From assembly GCA_964535825.1 (NCBI GenBank), contig CAZHUC010000011.1, forward strand, positions 1 to 37,830: a stretch of 37,830 nt of DNA. Reading direction: 5' to 3'. The position numbers and the translations under genes were made by a program. Numbering within the stretch: position 1 is the first letter of the stretch; the number at the start of each line of letters is the position of its first letter. Source of the DNA: CAZAQK01 sp964535825. Lineage in GTDB: Bacteria > Pseudomonadota > Alphaproteobacteria > Rickettsiales > SXRF01. A model generated the notes under the pieces. The model was not told the origin of the DNA. It searched no databases and saw only the letters and a program-made list of their open reading frames with translations. Below are positions 17,373-24,538 of this stretch, in pieces.

Positions 17373-17921
17373 TTATGAAAGTTTACGGGTGAATTCTACA
17401 TAATCATTGAGCAGGGCATTGAAGGCAGCCTGCTGCTTGGCGTCAGCCAGTGCATCATCATTCAGTTTGCTATTCGCATTGCTTAATGTGTAGGCGCGAG
17501 AGAACACACAGGCCTGCAATGCTTCAAATGGTAATTTCAGGTGCATGACACCGGCAATGCCGCCACGATCACTTGGCGTTGCACACATCAGCAGCACGGT
17601 CTTTCCGGCAAGCGGTTGTGGTTTGATGCGTGAAGTCCAGTCGATGATATTCTTGAGTGATCCCGGATATGACCAGTTATATTCCGGTGCTGCGATCACA
17701 ATGCCCTGCACCTGTTTCAAATTGTCGGCGAACGGATTGACAATAGAGGCGATGCCCTGCGTGGTGCACAGCTCATCATTATAAAGCGGCATGTCGAGGG
17801 CCTCATATTCCTTGAACAGGGGTTCATGCCCGGAAGCGGTCAGTTGCTTTGCTGCCATCATTGCCAGCTTACGATTCAGGGATGCTTTGCGATGTGAAGC
17901 GGCAAAAACAAGGAATTTCAT
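17373..17921 (-). CDS. NAD(P)H-dependent FMN reductase
   Basis: This is a 182-residue flavodoxin-like fold protein. The N-terminal phosphate-binding strand-loop VFAASHRKASLNRKLA binds the FMN phosphate, and AAPEYNWSYPGSLKNIIDW (about residues 110-128) is the family signature. It reduces FMN or small quinone/chromate-type acceptors with NAD(P)H in the cytoplasm. Its start overlaps the rdgB stop by 4 bases, so the two are translationally coupled. The specific electron acceptor cannot be read from sequence. Confidence 0.92.
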   Translation of the reverse strand: MKFLVFAASHRKASLNRKLAMMAAKQLTASGHEPLFKEYEALDMPLYNDELCTTQGIASIVNPFADNLKQVQGIVIAAPEYNWSYPGSLKNIIDWTSRIKPQPLAGKTVLLMCATPSDRGGIAGVMHLKLPFEALQACVFSRAYTLSNANSKLNDDALADAKQQAAFNALLNDYVEFTRKLS

Positions 17922-18538
17922 GTGTTACCTTCAAGGAAATTTACAAATTTTTCGAATGCCTTCGCACGGTGACTGATGCGGTTCTTCTCTTCCGGAGCAA
18001 TTTCCGCGAAGGTCTTGTCATAATTATTCGGGATAAAGATAGGGTCGTAACCAAACCCATGATCGCCTCGTGGCGGGAATATCAATGTGCCGTCGATACG
18101 GCCTTCGAAAGTGTAAGTAGTGCCATCCGGCAGGCAGAGTGCCAGCACACACATAAAATGTGCGGCAGGAATATTATCGCCCAGTTCAGTTTGAATACGT
18201 TTGAATGCGATGGAAAAATCTTTGGTAGGGCCAGCCCAGCGCGCAGAATAAATACCCGGTGCGCCGCCAATAGCTGGCACGACCAGCCCTGAATCATCTG
18301 CCAGTGCGGCTTTGCCGGTTTGTGTGGCTGTGTTGCATGCTTTGAGTGTGGCATTCTCGGTGAAGCTATCACCGGTTTCTTCCGGCTCATCTACATTGAG
18401 TTCGCCCGCGCTCAGAACCTTAATGCCAAGCGAGTGCACCATGGCCTGAATTTCGGCGATCTTACCCTTGTTATGGCTGGCGATGACCAGCACATTATCC
18501 GGGAATAAGGCCGGAATATGTTTGGGTGCGGCGTTCAA
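17918..18538 (-). CDS. rdgB: XTP/dITP diphosphatase (non-canonical purine NTP pyrophosphatase)
   Basis: This 206-residue Ham1/RdgB enzyme hydrolyses dITP, XTP and ITP to monophosphates, cleaning the nucleotide pool. The substrate loop SHNKGKIAEI (21-30), ADDSGLVVPA with catalytic acidic residues, the PGIYSARWAG loop and the FGYDPIFIP strand are all present, with SHRAKA at the end. Length is standard. It overlaps rph upstream and the FMN reductase gene downstream by 4 bases each. The rph-rdgB pairing is common in Alphaproteobacteria. Confidence 0.97.
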   Translation of the reverse strand: MNAAPKHIPALFPDNVLVIASHNKGKIAEIQAMVHSLGIKVLSAGELNVDEPEETGDSFTENATLKACNTATQTGKAALADDSGLVVPAIGGAPGIYSARWAGPTKDFSIAFKRIQTELGDNIPAAHFMCVLALCLPDGTTYTFEGRIDGTLIFPPRGDHGFGYDPIFIPNNYDKTFAEIAPEEKNRISHRAKAFEKFVNFLEGNT

Positions 18539-19257
18539 GAGCCCAGCGCCTTATTCTGTATGGCAGCAAGCTCAGAAACGCCTTGCTTTGCAAGTCCCAT
18601 GAGTTCATGGAATAAGGCTTCTTCCACCGGTGTTTGCTCCGCGGTGCATTGCACTTCAATGATCTTGCCATCTGCGGTGAGAATAAAATTAGCATCCATG
18701 GTGGCGGTGCTGTCTTCGTCGTAATCAAGGTCGAGCACGGCGACGCCATTGTAAACCCCGCAGGAAATAGCGGCGACCTGCCCCATAACTGGCGAAGCCA
18801 CCAGCTTCTCAGCTTTCATTAGTGAACGTATGGCAAGCTGGAGTGCCACATAACTACCGGTGATGGAGGCTGTGCGTGTGCCACCATCGGCTTCAATAAC
18901 ATCGCAATCGACGATGATCTGTTTTTCTCCCAGCTTTGTGAGATCTACTACTGAACGCAGCGACCGGCCGATCAGCCTTTGAATTTCCTGCGTGCGGCCA
19001 GACTGTTTGCCTTTGGCTGCTTCACGCGGCATGCGGCTGTTCGTTGAGCGTGGCAACATGCCATACTCTGCTGTTACCCATCCTTTGCCTGTGCCTTTCA
19101 GGAAAGAAGGCACGCCAGCATCCACACTTGCGGTGCAGATAACGCGCGTGTTGCCACAGGTGATAAGGCATGAGCCTTCGGCATGCCGGTTCACACCGGT
19201 TTCGATAGTGACGTTTCTTAGCTGGTTGGCTTTTCTGTTTGACGGGCGCATGGTCAT
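18535..19257 (-). CDS. rph: Ribonuclease PH
   Basis: This 240-residue phosphorolytic 3'-5' exoribonuclease matures tRNA 3' ends. MRPSNR at the start, the AEYGMLPRST.SR segment, the arginine-rich GRTQEIQRLIGRSLRSVVD region and the DCDVIEADGGTRTASITG signature all match RNase PH. Length is normal for the full-length enzyme. It lies 10 bases after plsC and overlaps rdgB by 4 bases. In many Alphaproteobacteria hrcA-grpE lies beside rph; here grpE is in the same run but four genes upstream and hrcA is absent. Confidence 0.97.
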   Translation of the reverse strand: MTMRPSNRKANQLRNVTIETGVNRHAEGSCLITCGNTRVICTASVDAGVPSFLKGTGKGWVTAEYGMLPRSTNSRMPREAAKGKQSGRTQEIQRLIGRSLRSVVDLTKLGEKQIIVDCDVIEADGGTRTASITGSYVALQLAIRSLMKAEKLVASPVMGQVAAISCGVYNGVAVLDLDYDEDSTATMDANFILTADGKIIEVQCTAEQTPVEEALFHELMGLAKQGVSELAAIQNKALGS

Positions 19258-19267
19258 CCTTATGTTT

Positions 19268-19984
19268 TTAGTGCTTTGCTTCTGCGAGCAGTTTTCGGGA
19301 GGCTGATTCTATTGTATTTTCAAGCTGCTTGGCAAACTGCTTTTTATCCATACCAGCCGGAATAGGCGGCAGAAACTCGATAACGATCGTGCCCGGGCGT
19401 TTAATAAATGCATCCCGACCCCAGAAAGAGCCAGAATTTAATGCTACCGGAACAACAGGAACATCAAGCTGGCTGTACATTGCAATGACGCCAGGATGGT
19501 AATGTGGAGCTGCTCCCGGCCGTGTTCTTGTGCCTTCCGGGTAGATCACGATGGAACGGCCGGAATTCAGGGCGGCCCTGGAGTCTTTCACCATTTGTTT
19601 CAGGCTGCTGGCCTTACCGGAACGGTCAATGGCGATCATTTTCATGCGCCACAGATACCATCCCCATAAAGGAATGCGTAAGAGTGAACGTTTAAGCACA
19701 TAAGCCGGATGATGAATGAGCGTAAGAAATATCACCGTATCCCACGCGGATTGGTGCTTGGAGGCATATATCACAGCTTCTTTAGTGATATGCTCACGGC
19801 CACGCACCTCATAGTGTATGCCGCAAATGATGCGTGCAAGAAAAAGCACACCGTTCGCCCATGGCGCACCAGCTTTCTGCGATGCATCGCTTGAAAGTAA
19901 GAAAAGCGGTGCGAACAAAATGGAGGCCAGCATCGACCATATGAAGTAAAGGATATTGAACAGCAGTGAGCGTATAAAAATCAT
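19268..19984 (-). CDS. plsC: 1-acyl-sn-glycerol-3-phosphate acyltransferase
   Basis: This 238-residue membrane enzyme makes phosphatidic acid from lysophosphatidic acid. The catalytic HX4D motif is H77-Q-S-A-W-D82, and the substrate-binding block is YPEGTRTR (148-155). A hydrophobic N-terminal segment (about 5-30) anchors it to the inner membrane. VPVVPVALNSGSFW is the conserved motif IV region. It overlaps ydcF by 4 bases. Key residues are intact. Confidence 0.95.
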   Translation of the reverse strand: MIFIRSLLFNILYFIWSMLASILFAPLFLLSSDASQKAGAPWANGVLFLARIICGIHYEVRGREHITKEAVIYASKHQSAWDTVIFLTLIHHPAYVLKRSLLRIPLWGWYLWRMKMIAIDRSGKASSLKQMVKDSRAALNSGRSIVIYPEGTRTRPGAAPHYHPGVIAMYSQLDVPVVPVALNSGSFWGRDAFIKRPGTIVIEFLPPIPAGMDKKQFAKQLENTIESASRKLLAEAKH

Positions 19985-20598
19985 GTGATATTGAACAGAG
20001 GACTGCGGATGATCCAGTGGCGGAACTTGCTTATCAGATATTTGTGATATTCAGAAAGCACAATTTTCCTGTTCTCATCACTCATCCACCAGTGGGATTT
20101 GAAGCCATTCACAATGACCGGCTCAGGGATGATGATAAGATCAGGCATCAGTGCCTTGAATTCACTCATGCTGCGCGGCATATGATAATGTGACGTGACC
20201 AGCAGGATACTGCGGAATTTCTTGCCAGCCAGCCATTGCTTGGTCTCTTCAGCATTGCCAATAGTATTTTCAGCATTACTGCCCAGCACGATCTTCTTCG
20301 TTGCCATTTTCCTTATCTTTTCACGGCTGCTTTTTGGCGTGAAGCGGATGATGTCATCATAGGTCACTTCCTTATTTGCACCACTGACGAACAGCTTTTC
20401 TGCCTTGCCATCCAGCAGCAGGCGTATGCCATGTTCCACACGGCCAGCTCCGCCTGTAAGCACCACGATCGCGCCGGCATGTGGCGCATATGCAGTTTGC
20501 TTCTCCGGCATCTGGGCAACGAACCAGATAAGTCCAGCCAGCCAGATGAATACAAAAAGGAAAAATGAGGTGATTATTTTTCCGATCAGGCGAACCAT
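19981..20598 (-). CDS. YdcF family protein (DUF218)
   Basis: This 205-residue DUF218 protein has one N-terminal transmembrane segment (about 8-30) followed by the DUF218 Rossmann-like domain. GAIVVLTGGAGRVEHGIRLL (about 42-61) is the nucleotide-like loop, LFVSGANKEV and SHYHMPRSMSEFKALMP the later motifs. Family members such as ElyC/SanA act in envelope integrity and undecaprenyl-linked steps; the exact activity here is unknown. It overlaps ftsX by one base and plsC by four; ftsX-DUF218-plsC is a frequent alphaproteobacterial order. Confidence 0.9.
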   Translation of the reverse strand: MVRLIGKIITSFFLFVFIWLAGLIWFVAQMPEKQTAYAPHAGAIVVLTGGAGRVEHGIRLLLDGKAEKLFVSGANKEVTYDDIIRFTPKSSREKIRKMATKKIVLGSNAENTIGNAEETKQWLAGKKFRSILLVTSHYHMPRSMSEFKALMPDLIIIPEPVIVNGFKSHWWMSDENRKIVLSEYHKYLISKFRHWIIRSPLFNIT

Positions 20599-21482
20599 TA
20601 CAGCGTGCGCCTGAGTTGGTTAAGCACGGCGAACCGTGCCACTATGGCTGCCCCAAAACTGCACACCACAGGTATCAGCACTAACACCAGCCAATGCCCG
20701 AAAGACATTTCCAGCGAAGGAAATACTGAGACCGGAATGGTTGCGATATAGCTGCCGCATGCCCAGTAGATGAGTCCTGCGACCGCGACGCCTGCCATCA
20801 ATCCCGGTAGCACGAGAAAGAATGTATCCTGCTGGAATTGGCGGGTGATATATTGATCCTCTGCGCCAATAGAATGCAGCAGCGCGACACTGCGGGCATG
20901 TAGTTTCAGCGCAGTGCGTGAGGTGAACACAACGGCCGCTGCCATGGCCGCCACAATAATAAGCGCCAGCATGATCATGAGTAATTGTACGATGCTCGAG
21001 AAATTGGCGAATGCCGCCACCCATTGTTCATAGGTGTCTATTTCAATATTGGGTGATAATGCGACGAGTTTTTGCTTGAGAGCCACATGGTCAAACTCGG
21101 CGATGGAGGATGATTTCAGGGTTACTTCCAGCACCACAGGCATTGGCAGGGAAGATACATCGCTGCTACCCAGCCAATTTTTCAGACTTTCTTGCAGGGC
21201 GGTTTCAGATATTTCCGCAACATTTTGCACGCCATCTGCGGATTTTACCGCCTCTTTTACTGCATCCACCGTGGTGGCTTTCTTATCGGTGGTGGGGATA
21301 TTGATGGTAAAGCTGCTGGAATAATCGGCATGGCGCGTGCCGATCCAGCCATTGATGCTCACGGTAAGGCAGAGGAGCAGGGTGGTAAGGCAGGCCATAA
21401 CGCCGATGAGCCACGGCAGGAAGCGATGAATATCATCTCCCGAGAAGTCAATATCCGTGCGCTTTACCTTAAAAATTGCCAT
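20598..21482 (-). CDS. ftsX: Cell division protein FtsX
   Basis: This 294-residue permease-like protein has the FtsX plan: a cytoplasmic N-terminus, helix 1 (about 26-50), a periplasmic loop of about 120 residues, then three helices (about 165-290). FtsX with the ATPase FtsE couples division to peptidoglycan hydrolase activation. No ftsE precedes it; grpE lies 3 bases upstream instead, so FtsE must be encoded elsewhere or be missing. Alphaproteobacterial FtsX is poorly conserved and the assignment rests on topology, length and the downstream ydcF-plsC context. Confidence 0.85.
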   Translation of the reverse strand: MAIFKVKRTDIDFSGDDIHRFLPWLIGVMACLTTLLLCLTVSINGWIGTRHADYSSSFTINIPTTDKKATTVDAVKEAVKSADGVQNVAEISETALQESLKNWLGSSDVSSLPMPVVLEVTLKSSSIAEFDHVALKQKLVALSPNIEIDTYEQWVAAFANFSSIVQLLMIMLALIIVAAMAAAVVFTSRTALKLHARSVALLHSIGAEDQYITRQFQQDTFFLVLPGLMAGVAVAGLIYWACGSYIATIPVSVFPSLEMSFGHWLVLVLIPVVCSFGAAIVARFAVLNQLRRTL

Positions 21483-21485
21483 GCC

Positions 21486-22088
21486 TCACACTATCGTATC
21501 TATTTTTTCAACTTTCGGCGGCTGGCTTGCTTTCGCAACGGCCACCATTGCCGGCCTTAGCAGGCGATCATGGATCACATAGCCGGCCTGTACCACCTGT
21601 ATCACCGTGCCGGGCTCAACACCCTGCTGTTCAACCTGCACCACGGCTTCATGGAAGTTATGATCGAATTTCTGACCAAGCGGGTCGATCCGCTTGATAC
21701 CATATTTTTCAAAAATGCCCAATAGCTCCTGCTGCGTCAGGCCAACGCCCTCAGCCAGTGAGGCAAGCATTGGGTTTTCTTCCTTGCTTTCAGGGGTAAT
21801 GCTCTCGCTCGCGCGCATCAAATTTTCCAGTACGCTCACCATGTCACGCGCAAAGGAGGTAACACCGTAACGAGCCGCATCCTCAACTTCCTTGCGGGCA
21901 CGCTTGCGGACATTCTCTGCTTCAGCGGCGGCGCGAACCCATTGATCGCGTACATTGGCCACTTCCGCCTGCAGGCGGGCTATTTCGGCATCCTTTGGGT
22001 CTTCTGCATCCTCTGCCTCAGGGGCATCGGCTTCGGCCTCTGGCAGGTCGTTTACTTCGGGTTCTTGTGTATGTTCAGGCTTTTCCAT
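21486..22088 (-). CDS. grpE: Nucleotide exchange factor GrpE
   Basis: This 200-residue co-chaperone releases ADP from DnaK. An acidic disordered N-terminus (1-35, mostly E, D, P, A) is followed by a long coiled coil (about 36-95, ending in RKRARKEVEDA), a four-helix region, and the C-terminal beta domain with GVEPGTVIQVVQAGYVIHDRLLRPAMV, the GrpE signature. It is the first gene of the ten-gene minus-strand run and has its own upstream gap. hrcA and dnaK are not adjacent. Confidence 0.96.
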   Translation of the reverse strand: MEKPEHTQEPEVNDLPEAEADAPEAEDAEDPKDAEIARLQAEVANVRDQWVRAAAEAENVRKRARKEVEDAARYGVTSFARDMVSVLENLMRASESITPESKEENPMLASLAEGVGLTQQELLGIFEKYGIKRIDPLGQKFDHNFHEAVVQVEQQGVEPGTVIQVVQAGYVIHDRLLRPAMVAVAKASQPPKVEKIDTIV

Positions 22089-22232
22089 TAAATACTCTCT
22101 TATCAGATATTATGTGCTACAGCTTCTTTATGTGGGGTGCAATCAGCAATTTTCAATAGAAATCACTTGCAAAAATAAACTCAGCCAGTAAAGCAGGAAA
22201 AACAGTAATTTCATTATAATAAGGAGAGTCTT

Positions 22233-22820
22233 GTGGTTAAGGCAAATTGGGGGATGAAGCGTCACTGCCCTAGCTGTGGCGGGAAATATTACGATCTGGG
22301 GAAAAATCCATCCACCTGTCCTGCTTGCAGGTATGTGTATGATATTACCGTGCCACTGCGTGCCAGAAGGGGGCGCAGCAAGCCAGCCATTGTGGTGGAC
22401 AAGGATGATCCATTGCTGAAAACACGCGCTGACAAGAAGATCAAGGCAAAGGCAAGTGACGATGACATGGATGATGTCGAGCTGGATTCAGAGGCCGAGA
22501 TCGAAGAGATCGAAGAGGTGGATGAACTCGAAGTTATCGAGGAACTTGAGGATGTCGATGACGACGATGATGAGATGGATGACGATATCGTGCTCAATGA
22601 TGATGATGTGGGCGATGAGATACTGATCGATGATGTCGATGATGACGCCATGGAAAAGAAATCAGCTAAGGCTGATACGAAGAAAGTGCCGGCAAAGCAA
22701 GCAAAGCCAGAGCCGAAAGCAAGGGCAAAGCCAGTAGCTAAGCCACAGAAAAAGGCAGATGTAAAACCGGCAAAATCCCCACAGAAATCTGCAAAAAAAG
22801 CAGCGAAGGGTAAACGCTAG
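22233..22820 (+). CDS. TIGR02300 family protein (FYDLN acid)
   Basis: This is a 195-residue protein with a GTG start, placed by AAGGAG 6 bases upstream. The N-terminus forms a zinc ribbon, C12-X2-C15-X13-C29-X2-C32, around the family hallmark KYYDLGKNP (the FYDLN motif). Residues about 75-140 are an extreme run of D/E with V and I. Residues 143-195 are a lysine/alanine/proline-rich basic tail. The family is found almost only in Alphaproteobacteria and its function is unknown. The acidic and basic halves together would let it bind basic proteins or nucleic acid, which is speculation. It is divergent from grpE and convergent with csoR. Confidence 0.88.
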   Translation: MVKANWGMKRHCPSCGGKYYDLGKNPSTCPACRYVYDITVPLRARRGRSKPAIVVDKDDPLLKTRADKKIKAKASDDDMDDVELDSEAEIEEIEEVDELEVIEELEDVDDDDDEMDDDIVLNDDDVGDEILIDDVDDDAMEKKSAKADTKKVPAKQAKPEPKARAKPVAKPQKKADVKPAKSPQKSAKKAAKGKR

Positions 22821-22828
22821 TTGCCTGT

Positions 22829-23134
22829 TTAGTTATTGAACCGGCGATACAGCTCTTTTAGCTCGTTCATTTTTTTTGCAGTTTGTTCTTTGCTACCTGA
22901 TTTGAATGCGTCGGTGACGCAAGCATCTAGGTGGGCTTCCAATATACTGGCTTCGATGGAATTGATAGCTGAGCGCACGGCGCGTAGCTGCGTCAGTATA
23001 TCCGGACAGTACATGCGCTTTTCTATCATCTTCTTTACACCTTCAACCTGACCGGAAACGCGGTTGAGTTTTGGAATTTCAGTGCTGTGATCGGTGTGTA
23101 TCTCAGCGCAGCAGTCGGTTTTTTTCTTGGTCAT
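22829..23134 (-). CDS. csoR: CsoR-type copper-sensing repressor
   Basis: This is a 101-residue all-helical DUF156 regulator. The metal site is C43, H68, C72 (YCPDILTQLRAV and EAHLDAC), with the same spacing as Cu(I)-sensing CsoR (Cys, +25 His, +4 Cys). Position 72 is Cys, not the Glu of FrmR or the His of RcnR. The Arg-rich surface (N24-R25-V-S-G-Q) needed for DNA binding is present. It is the last gene of the four-gene metal operon, 3 bases after the MerT-like gene. Two CsoR-like palindromes lie in the operon promoter, so autoregulation is likely. The N-terminal CC..H..H extension could bind extra metal. Confidence 0.9.
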   Translation of the reverse strand: MTKKKTDCCAEIHTDHSTEIPKLNRVSGQVEGVKKMIEKRMYCPDILTQLRAVRSAINSIEASILEAHLDACVTDAFKSGSKEQTAKKMNELKELYRRFNN

Positions 23135-23137
23135 GAT

Positions 23138-23515
23138 CTATCCTATTAAATATGGTGCAATGAAGGCAAAAAAGAATCCTGTAGTGTAAATTACTAATGA
23201 GACAACATAGATGATGCCGCTGGTCCTGCGTAATCTTTTGCAGGAATCGGCAAGTACGGGATCTATAGGGCAGGGCGCATTCCGGCTTTGATAACGCATC
23301 AAACCCGATACTGCGAGCATGAGGCCGGCAAATATGAATAAACCGATCTTATGTTCTGTCAGCCATATCAGCTGCGGCACGTTGGATACGATACCCGCAA
23401 GTACGGCCCCGGCGCCAATGGTTACAAGCAACGCTGGCAGTGCGCAGCACAACAGTGTGCTGAACGAAGTAAAGAGCGTAAGCGTGCTCAATACATTGTG
23501 ATGCAATTTTTGCAT
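23138..23515 (-). CDS. MerT-like membrane metal transport protein
   Basis: This is a 125-residue inner-membrane protein with three or four helices. A vicinal cysteine pair C23-C24 lies in the first helix (LLCCALPALL), as in MerT-type mercury/copper importers, and a second pair, C82 and C92, lies in a loop (PCPIDPVLADSC). The start at 23515 was chosen because the longer reading would run through the preceding MerP-like gene; this ATG begins 1 base after that gene's stop, with a GAGAAG ribosome site. It probably receives the metal from the adjacent HMA protein. Given the CsoR partner, Cu(I) is more likely than Hg(II). Direction of transport is not established. Confidence 0.72.
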   Translation of the reverse strand: MQKLHHNVLSTLTLFTSFSTLLCCALPALLVTIGAGAVLAGIVSNVPQLIWLTEHKIGLFIFAGLMLAVSGLMRYQSRNAPCPIDPVLADSCKRLRRTSGIIYVVSLVIYTTGFFFAFIAPYLIG

Positions 23516-23516
23516 G

Positions 23517-23798
23517 TTACTTCTCGTGATGGACTGATGTGGTTGTATAGCCAGCATCTGTGATGATCTGCTTAATGGAATCATCATCCATCGCTTTGCC
23601 TTCTTTGGTTTTAAGGGTCACCAGCTTCTTGTCCAGATCCACCTCTACGGTTTCGACTGTATCTACTTTTTTAAAGCTGTTCTCGATGCCTTTGGCACAG
23701 AAGGCACAGACAAGGCCATCAACACCAACATGAATGGTTTCTGCCATTGCAGGAAACGCCATTAAGCTAACGACAGTTGCAAGTATCATTTTACGCAT
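23517..23798 (-). CDS. Periplasmic heavy-metal-associated (MerP-like) protein
   Basis: This is a 93-residue protein with a signal peptide (1-19, ending AMA) and one ferredoxin-like HMA domain. The metal-binding motif is GLVCAFCAKGIE, C31 and C34, in place of the usual MxCxxC of MerP/CopZ; the methionine is replaced by leucine. It would carry a soft metal ion in the periplasm to the MerT-like protein, whose gene follows after 1 base. An AAGGAGAG ribosome site is 4 bases before the ATG. Confidence 0.87.
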   Translation of the reverse strand: MRKMILATVVSLMAFPAMAETIHVGVDGLVCAFCAKGIENSFKKVDTVETVEVDLDKKLVTLKTKEGKAMDDDSIKQIITDAGYTTTSVHHEK

Positions 23799-23812
23799 AG
23801 TTCTCTCCTTGA

Positions 23813-24439
23813 TTAAAATTGTAGTGTTGCATTGAACATGACATCACCCTTATTGCTGATGCCCAATTCTCCCAGTACTTCCTGTGTGAAAAGCCGTACG
23901 AACGGCGTGACCACGATATTATCCTCTTCCTCCGGATGATGATCGACCTGAACCATGAGCCAGGTATGAATATCATCGTAATTCCCTACATAGGGCGCTA
24001 CGCCCACGCGGGCCTTGTGTGTATATGACTTATTGATATCGCCGGCATAAAGATAGCGGTTCTCATAGGCAAAATAGATGCGTCTTGTTTCCCAGTCTGC
24101 CTCTATACCGAGTGCAGCGGCGGGGTCGATCTCATCGGCGTGTTGTGCAACGCCCAGGCCTGTTTGCAGGAATATATTGCCCTGTGAATCAGAGGCATTC
24201 CAGCGTTTGAGCAGGCGATTATAGGTGGCGGTATGCACCCAGTTCTTATCCTCGATCATATAATCGCTACGAACGCCGACGGCATACCACGCGCTAGGCG
24301 AGTAGCTAAGCATATTCGAGCGCTCCGCATGATCGTTCATGGTCATGTACATCCAGCCGTCCGGATATGAAACCGGACGTGCGAATGCGTCGATCGGCAC
24401 AAAAAAGACAAGTATTGCGATAGCTGTTCTATAATTCAT
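23813..24439 (-). CDS. Outer-membrane beta-barrel-like protein of the metal operon
   Basis: This is a 208-residue exported protein. A signal peptide (1-20, ending AFA) is followed by alternating polar/hydrophobic strands with many aromatic residues, and it ends in NATLQF, a terminal Phe typical of barrels recognised by the Bam complex. YPDGWMYMTMNDHAERSNM near the start and HHPEEEDN near residue 167 offer Met and His ligands. I know no named family. It is the first gene of the operon with MerP-like, MerT-like and CsoR genes, which points to metal handling at the outer membrane. Its Shine-Dalgarno (AAGGG, 24446-24450) lies inside an operator palindrome. Confidence 0.7.
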   Translation of the reverse strand: MNYRTAIAILVFFVPIDAFARPVSYPDGWMYMTMNDHAERSNMLSYSPSAWYAVGVRSDYMIEDKNWVHTATYNRLLKRWNASDSQGNIFLQTGLGVAQHADEIDPAAALGIEADWETRRIYFAYENRYLYAGDINKSYTHKARVGVAPYVGNYDDIHTWLMVQVDHHPEEEDNIVVTPFVRLFTQEVLGELGISNKGDVMFNATLQF

Positions 24440-24441
24440 AA

Positions 24442-24485
24442 TATACCCTTAGGGGTATAGTATACCCATAGGGGTATATAGTCAA
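24442..24485 (-). promoter_or_regulatory. Two tandem CsoR-type operator palindromes covering a promoter
   Basis: Two perfect 18-bp palindromes, TATACCC-TTAG-GGGTATA (24442-24459) and TATACCC-ATAG-GGGTATA (24461-24478), are spaced 19 bp centre to centre. Their form (ATACCC-N4-GGGTAT) resembles known CsoR operators. On the minus strand, TTGACT (24485-24480) and TACTAT (24462-24457, spacer 17) or TATACT (24464-24459, spacer 15) form the promoter, so the repressor would cover the -35/-10 region and the start site. The start codon is 3 bases beyond the palindrome. Confidence 0.85.
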
Positions 24486-24490
24486 GCGTA

Positions 24491-24518
24491 AAAAAAACCC
24501 CGCCGAAGCGGGGTTTTT
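24491..24518 (-). terminator. Intrinsic terminator of the phasin gene
   Basis: The stem CCCCGC / GCGGGG with a CGAA loop is flanked by an A-run on the left and a T-run on the right. It stops minus-strand transcription from the phasin gene right before the promoter of the metal operon, insulating it. Confidence 0.9.
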
Positions 24519-24538
24519 ATCATTACATCTGCTTCTGG

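Noticed and set aside
22205..22226. TATAAT before the TIGR02300 gene as a promoter -10
   Set aside because: No -35 lies 16-18 bases upstream and the start site would fall within the ribosome site; probably chance in AT-rich DNA.
22289..22651. Minus-strand 120-residue Ser/Thr-rich reading frame
   Set aside because: It is the antisense shadow of the acidic GAT/GAA-rich stretch of the TIGR02300 gene; the composition is an artefact of that repeat-like DNA.
23513..23587. Longer MerT-like reading starting at 23587
   Set aside because: It would run through the end of the MerP-like gene and add a polar stretch before the first membrane helix; the ATG 1 base after the MerP-like stop has a ribosome site.
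24442..24478. Two repeats as a CRISPR or mobile-element end
   Set aside because: Only two copies, each a perfect palindrome within a promoter and next to a csoR operon; operator function explains them.
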